Source: Litomosoides sigmodontis
Lineage: Eukaryota > Nematoda > Chromadorea > Rhabditida > Onchocercidae
Assembly: GCA_963070105.1 (NCBI GenBank)
Contig: OY718805.1
Location: 3,468,001 to 3,532,000, forward strand
Reading direction: 5' to 3'
DNA length: 64,000 nt
Part shown: one piece after another, positions 59,493 through 64,000 of the stretch
Layout: the number at the start of each line of letters is the position of its first letter
Numbering within the stretch: the first letter of the stretch is position 1
Program-made: the position numbers and the translations under genes
The notes under the pieces: model-generated
Databases searched by the model: none
The model's input: the letters and a program-made list of their open reading frames with translations, nothing else
Told to the model about the DNA's origin: nothing

Positions 59493-59953
59493 CGATCGTT
59501 TAAAATGTAAAATAAAATGGTGCAAATGCAATATTTCGAAAAGAATTTGTGCTTGCATCAGACTTCTAAATTATTATTCTCACATTAGCAAAAGAATAAA
59601 TAATAAGTATTTAATAAAAATCAGAATTCCGAAAGCAATCCCGCTGCAAAAACAGCGCAAACATCATGTTTCAAATAATGGCGAAGAAAAAGACAAAAAT
59701 CTAACAACCATTTTCACGAATCCAGCTCAACCACTCCTTCATTCTCTCCCCTACAAAGCTCCAGTGAGGCAAGTGCAACAGCGAACCACTCCACACCACA
59801 CGCAAGCAGCGTCGTAAAAACAAATTCACATCCCAACAAAAAGTGTAAAGACGATCACTCGTTCGCTTTCCTTCTCTTTTTTCCTTCCCTTCCTTCACAG
59901 TTACAATTACGGATTAAATAAGCTTATTGTAAGCATCCAATCACCACACTCAC

Positions 59954-60094
59954 CATCCCAACCACTCCACCAAGCGAAAGAAGAGCACCGGAAGAAATGT
60001 AAAAAGCGCTCATATTCCACCAGCCGGGTGGGACAGTACGTTTGCAGATCGCGCCCGGATTGTTCGCTTGTGGTATATTGAAGTTTAGGGGCAT
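59954..60094 (-). CDS. Possible first exon of a small membrane protein
   Basis: ATG followed by 47 open codons ends at GGGATG before GTGAGTG, a near-consensus donor. The peptide has a polar N-terminus, then PPGWWNMS, then a hydrophobic stretch ending LLSLGGVVGM, suggesting a membrane segment. It is richer in G and C than its surroundings. A phase-matching last exon could be 59611-59643, after a TTTTTGCAG acceptor and ending in TAA, giving about 57 residues. I do not recognise a family. It is on the same strand as PGM1 and divergent from rpl-37. It could instead be a chance frame in a promoter region. Confidence 0.3.
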
Positions 60095-60567
60095 CGTTGA
60101 GGATGTCAGAGTGCTGGGTGTTCGCGGGGTTTGGTGGGTGTGGGTATGTTTCAGGTATTGTAGGTGTAGGTGTCTTATGCTAAGATTCAGTTTTCGAGTT
60201 GAAAACCTCATTACAAGAAGTATTTCAGTCGAGCAATCCATTAAATTTGTGGGCCTTTTAGTAATGATGAAGAGTAGTGAGATTGTTTAGATTTTGCTAA
60301 AAGCATCGCTAAGCGACATATGTATCTCTTCTTATTGTTAATGACGCGTGATGAGTTTTAATGGGATAAGAAAATTGAGTATCCTAACTTTGTACGCTGT
60401 TTCAGCGTTATGATATGGTGAAGGAGGGAATAAATCTTTCTGTTAGACCAAAAAAATGGTGTTAGGTTGCAGCACCTTATTTATTTAACTCATCAAAGTA
60501 TAAATCGTGGAAGTAAGGTAGTTAGAGATCTTAACACTGAGCACAAGTTGTTGTAGATTGTCTACTA
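60095..60567. promoter_or_regulatory. Probable promoter region of the L37 gene
   Basis: The 473 bases upstream of the L37 start are comparatively G/T-rich up to about 60230 and AT-rich after that. If the small gene at 59954-60094 is real, the region would be a shared bidirectional promoter. No specific element is identified. Confidence 0.35.
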
Positions 60568-61168
60568 ATGACAAAGGGTACTTCATCCTTCGGTAAACGT
60601 CATAATAAGACGCACACATTGTGTCGTCGATGCGGTCGTTCATCCTATCATATTCAAAAACATCGTTGTGCATCATGTGGCTACCCATCTGCTCGTAAGC
60701 GTACGTATCAGTGGTCAGCAAAAGCAATCAGACGACACACGACAGGTACTGGCCGCATGCGCCATATCAAGATTGTAAGACGTCGTTTCAGGTTGGTCAT
60801 TTTTCTGAATTTTATAAAGTTCAAGAATGCATTCTGCTAGCCACAAATTCATCATCACCTACATAAGTTGGCAATGTTTTAATTGAACCGGCATCGGAAA
60901 AGTGGCACATTCTCTGCTTTACCTACTTTTCCCATTCCAGTTTGAAAGTATTGAGTGCATTGTTGGCATTGTTTGGCACGGAGTGGGATTTTAGCTGCTA
61001 CATAGCTTTGTAAGCATAAGGTTATAGATTTATTTGTTTCCTTTATAGTCTGTTGCCTTCAAGTTTATCGTTCGTTTTTGTTTCAGAAATCATTTTCGTG
61101 AAGGAAGTATAGCAAAGCCAAAGAACCGCCAAGGGGCGCAGCCAACAAATGCTGTCGCAATGAGCTAA
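60568..61168 (+). CDS. rpl-37: 60S ribosomal protein L37
   Basis: Two exons, 60568-60791 and 61087-61168, join within an arginine codon to give 101 residues (human RPL37 has 97). The intron is GT-AG with a TTTCAG acceptor. The protein starts [16 protein letters not shown] and carries the zinc-ribbon pairs CRRCG and CASCG, then the basic GRMRHIK segment. The second exon supplies NHFREG, conserved in eukaryotic L37. The product is a structural component of the large ribosomal subunit. It is the only convincing plus-strand gene in the window. Reading through the intron would end after 90 residues with an unrelated hydrophobic tail, so the spliced form is preferred. Confidence 0.97.
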
Positions 61169-61224
61169 CTGTTTGAAATTTCTCTTTGTATTCTAAATGG
61201 TTTTTGAAACAAGTTGTTGTTTAG

Positions 61225-61230
61225 AATAAA
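61225..61230 (+). other. AATAAA polyadenylation signal of L37
   Basis: AATAAA lies 57 bases past the L37 stop codon. Confidence 0.7.
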
Positions 61231-64000
61231 TTTATCCATTACAGTTTTTGTGCTTTCATTTCAGAATCATTTAAATTATGCAGCACGTACAGTCATAGGA
61301 AAATATGTTATGGTGTTTGCCCAACTTACAACACTGTACATTATAAAATGAAGAAATGCTGGATTGGAAATAAGAATCCTAGAATCATTATATTATATCG
61401 CGACATTAAAATGACTTGTTATCTTTTCGTCATTTCTTAGCTCAATTTGATCAGCACTGACGCTGGACAATTACACTGTTGACACGTCAGCATATGCATT
61501 ATTTGAAGGGAAGGCCTGGAAAACATCGAGACTATACTGAGCTTGTCACTTTAAAGCGGCTTTACATAGGTACTGCTAGTTTTGGGATCGTCAGTTATTT
61601 AAGCAGAGTTTAGAAAAGCTAGGAAATATGAGGTGTTAAGTTGAAGGAATACTTATGCGGACAATCACTAATGGATTTGAAGGGTTTTCACAATAAACTT
61701 GGGGATTTCGTATTTTGGCTTTCCTCGCGTGCACTGCGCAAGTGAAGGAAAATGTGGTCGATTTTATATGCATAATGTTCTGTTTAATTTTGCTTTCTGA
61801 AGATCTTTAGTTTATTTTTTTCCGTTAATTTAATTTGAAAACGGTAAAGACATCACGTGAAATTCGGAATCTGTGTACATTCTAAAATTAATGGTGAAAA
61901 ATGAAGGAAAAAGGTAACTAAAAATCTCTACTTTTGAAATAGCAGAAAAAACAAAGTTGAAGCAAATTTGCGTTACGGGATATTTTCTTGCTGAATTGAT
62001 CATGGGCGAGCTTCGTCCATGTGATTTCTGTTTTTCCTGTTCATTTTTAATGTTTGAGAATTTTTCCACTCCAGATTTTTTTCATAACATTGAAAAATCT
62101 TTTTTAGTAGCCAATAACGGACTTTGCAAACAAGGAAGAAATTCCCTGATGATTTCTAATAATAAAGTTTTCATATAAATGGGAGGAATTAAGCCGCAAT
62201 ATTAATTATCCAGTGAAATTGGAAACATGGCAATTATGTAAGTGTCGGAAACGAAGAATTGGACTGAATCTCATAATTTACTGATGCATCTGCTCAAGCT
62301 TAATTTACTTTTGCATAATAAATGCTCGTGTTATTGTTACTTACTAAGGAGAAAATAACAACGGATGTGTGAATTTATTAAATTCTGAAATAAAATACAG
62401 TTTAAGAGAGTTGAGAGTTTACATTTAAGACATTCAACTTCTGATTATATTCGCATTTACTGGAATAGATGATAAGACGTGCCGTTCGTTATTGTCATCA
62501 GGTTAACCGTATCTAATTATTCGGTTAACAGTTATTCTGTGTGCACATGACGTGAAGTTCTATTCGAAGAAGACGTATTTGAAATTTAAATAAGTATCTT
62601 AATGTTGTAAGTATGCCTGAGTTACTGAGATTAACCTTTGTAGGAAAGACAAATGTCATCTGTTTCATCCTTCATAGTCTATGTTAAAGCTATGTGAAAT
62701 TAAGTCCAATAAATTACAGCAATAAGAATAAAATTACATTTCTAATCAAAAAACGACGATCTGATTAGCAGTGAATCTGTCGTAAAAGTATGTGATGTTT
62801 CAATACCAAATGAATTTTTTAGGATAACTAATATTGAAATTGTGAGGATGTGCGAACGATGATTAAATTTCAGTCGTTTAACTTTTTGTGAATTGGTCTA
62901 GATCAGTGTTTCAAGTCATGATGTAATAGTATTAGCGAGCACATTTACTTTTACTGATGATATATTTCAGACCATCGAAGGTTTGTTAGCCGATCCATAA
63001 TTATGTTCTGACATCATTTCGCAACTATTAATTACTTTTCACATCATCATCATCTATAATTTCTTCTTAAAGCATTTCGCCAAAAGTATGCATTAACTTA
63101 TATTTGAAGCTTTTTTTTTTAAAAAAATCTTTCTAAAATTGCTCATTTATAAAGGATAGCTTAAAATTTATCAACTTTTTTTTTCTGAAGAAATTATAAA
63201 AGGATTAGAGTGTAAAAAATTTCGCTAAAATATTTCAACTATTTTATGCTATTTTAAGAAAATTTTACATTGTTATATGAATTTCTTTGAAAAATCTTTG
63301 CTAGAGGAAAAAAAAAATTGCACTAAAATGTTCCTCAATTGCTTAAAGTGAGTGTAATGCGAGGTTGTTAACTTTTCACCGATAATAATTGCATCAATCA
63401 AATCAGAGATGATCTTTACCTGTGAAAAAGTGTTTAGCACTTAATTGGTTAGCTTATCAAATAGCTAATATTATTATTTGTCATTGCAAAATACGATTTC
63501 ATTCAAAATTTCCTACTTTCATGCATACCACAAACTTCTAATATATCACATGCTATGTGTGCAATTAGCTCTGCAATTACTAATTATAATTGCTACCTTT
63601 GCGAGACTAACGCATGCATGCCATCTTTTCAAACCTAGCAGATTATAAATTAATGAAGTAAATATTGAATTTCAAAATCTACAATAATACATTTAATTAT
63701 GATAATATACAAAATAGCAGACTATTTGCTTCTTTTCAAACTATCCGTCTCTTTTTCTTTTATTTTTTGTTCGTTTCGAAAAAAAAAAGTGAAAAATTCA
63801 TCGTTAATTGTCGCGTAGATAATGCAAATTTAAATTTGAGAAGGAAATATGTGAAATTAAAAAGAAAAAAGAATTCCCGGCGCATATAGCTAATTCCTTC
63901 CACTTTCTTAAGACAGTTAGTTAGCCGTTGTCTTCTAATTTTGCAGAAAATTTCATCATGTCATTTGACGTGACAGCATACCACCACTCCTTCTCAACAA
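61231..64000. other. No supported gene
   Basis: 2.8 kb of AT-rich sequence. The frames at 61830-62069 (-), 61957-62178 (+) and 63665-63889 (+) have no family motif or convincing splice context. I see no repeat or RNA gene. Confidence 0.5.

Overview
The window looks like nuclear DNA from a parasitic nematode, most likely a filarial or other spirurid worm. It is AT-rich. Its genes consist of many short exons (about 30-490 bp) with GT-AG introns. TTTCAG-type acceptors are common, one of them directly against a start codon as in spliced-leader trans-splicing. Dinucleotide microsatellites are abundant. No bacterial operon, IS element, CRISPR array, tRNA or rRNA was found. I read splice sites by eye and checked that exon phases agree across junctions. 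No transcript or database comparison was possible.

Layout. Six gene models lie on the minus strand and one on the plus strand. (1) About 71-19467, probably extending up to 31008 and off the left edge, is a very large glutamine/serine/threonine-rich nuclear-type protein. It has several small zinc fingers, most with an unusual C-x2-C-x12-H-x3-C spacing. I traced 29 exons (about 1,859 codons); 28 junctions keep frame. Two more candidate upstream exons lie at 25.9 kb and 30.9 kb. (2) 31-37 kb has no convincing gene and holds long CA/TG arrays. (3) 37088-40318 is a mitochondrial carrier of the pyrimidine-nucleotide type (SLC25A33/36-like), complete in nine exons. (4) 41889-42788 is the 3' part of an unrecognised, charged, probably tail-anchored membrane protein. 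(5) 43889-46758 is an acylglycerol kinase homolog whose diacylglycerol-kinase signature is degenerate. (6) 47603-53724 is an RNA exonuclease 1 (REXO1) homolog, complete in 17 exons, with one apparent GC-AG intron. (7) 55245-59485 is phosphoglucomutase 1, complete in 12 exons. (8) 59954-60094 is a possible small membrane-protein exon. (9) 60568-61168 (+) is ribosomal protein L37 in two exons. 61.2-64 kb holds nothing I can support.

The recognised genes are housekeeping functions: glycogen/glucose-phosphate interconversion, mitochondrial nucleotide import, a mitochondrial lipid-kinase relative, RNA 3' processing, and the large ribosomal subunit. They do not form one pathway. The two items most worth follow-up are the giant multi-finger protein and the apparently kinase-dead AGK homolog.
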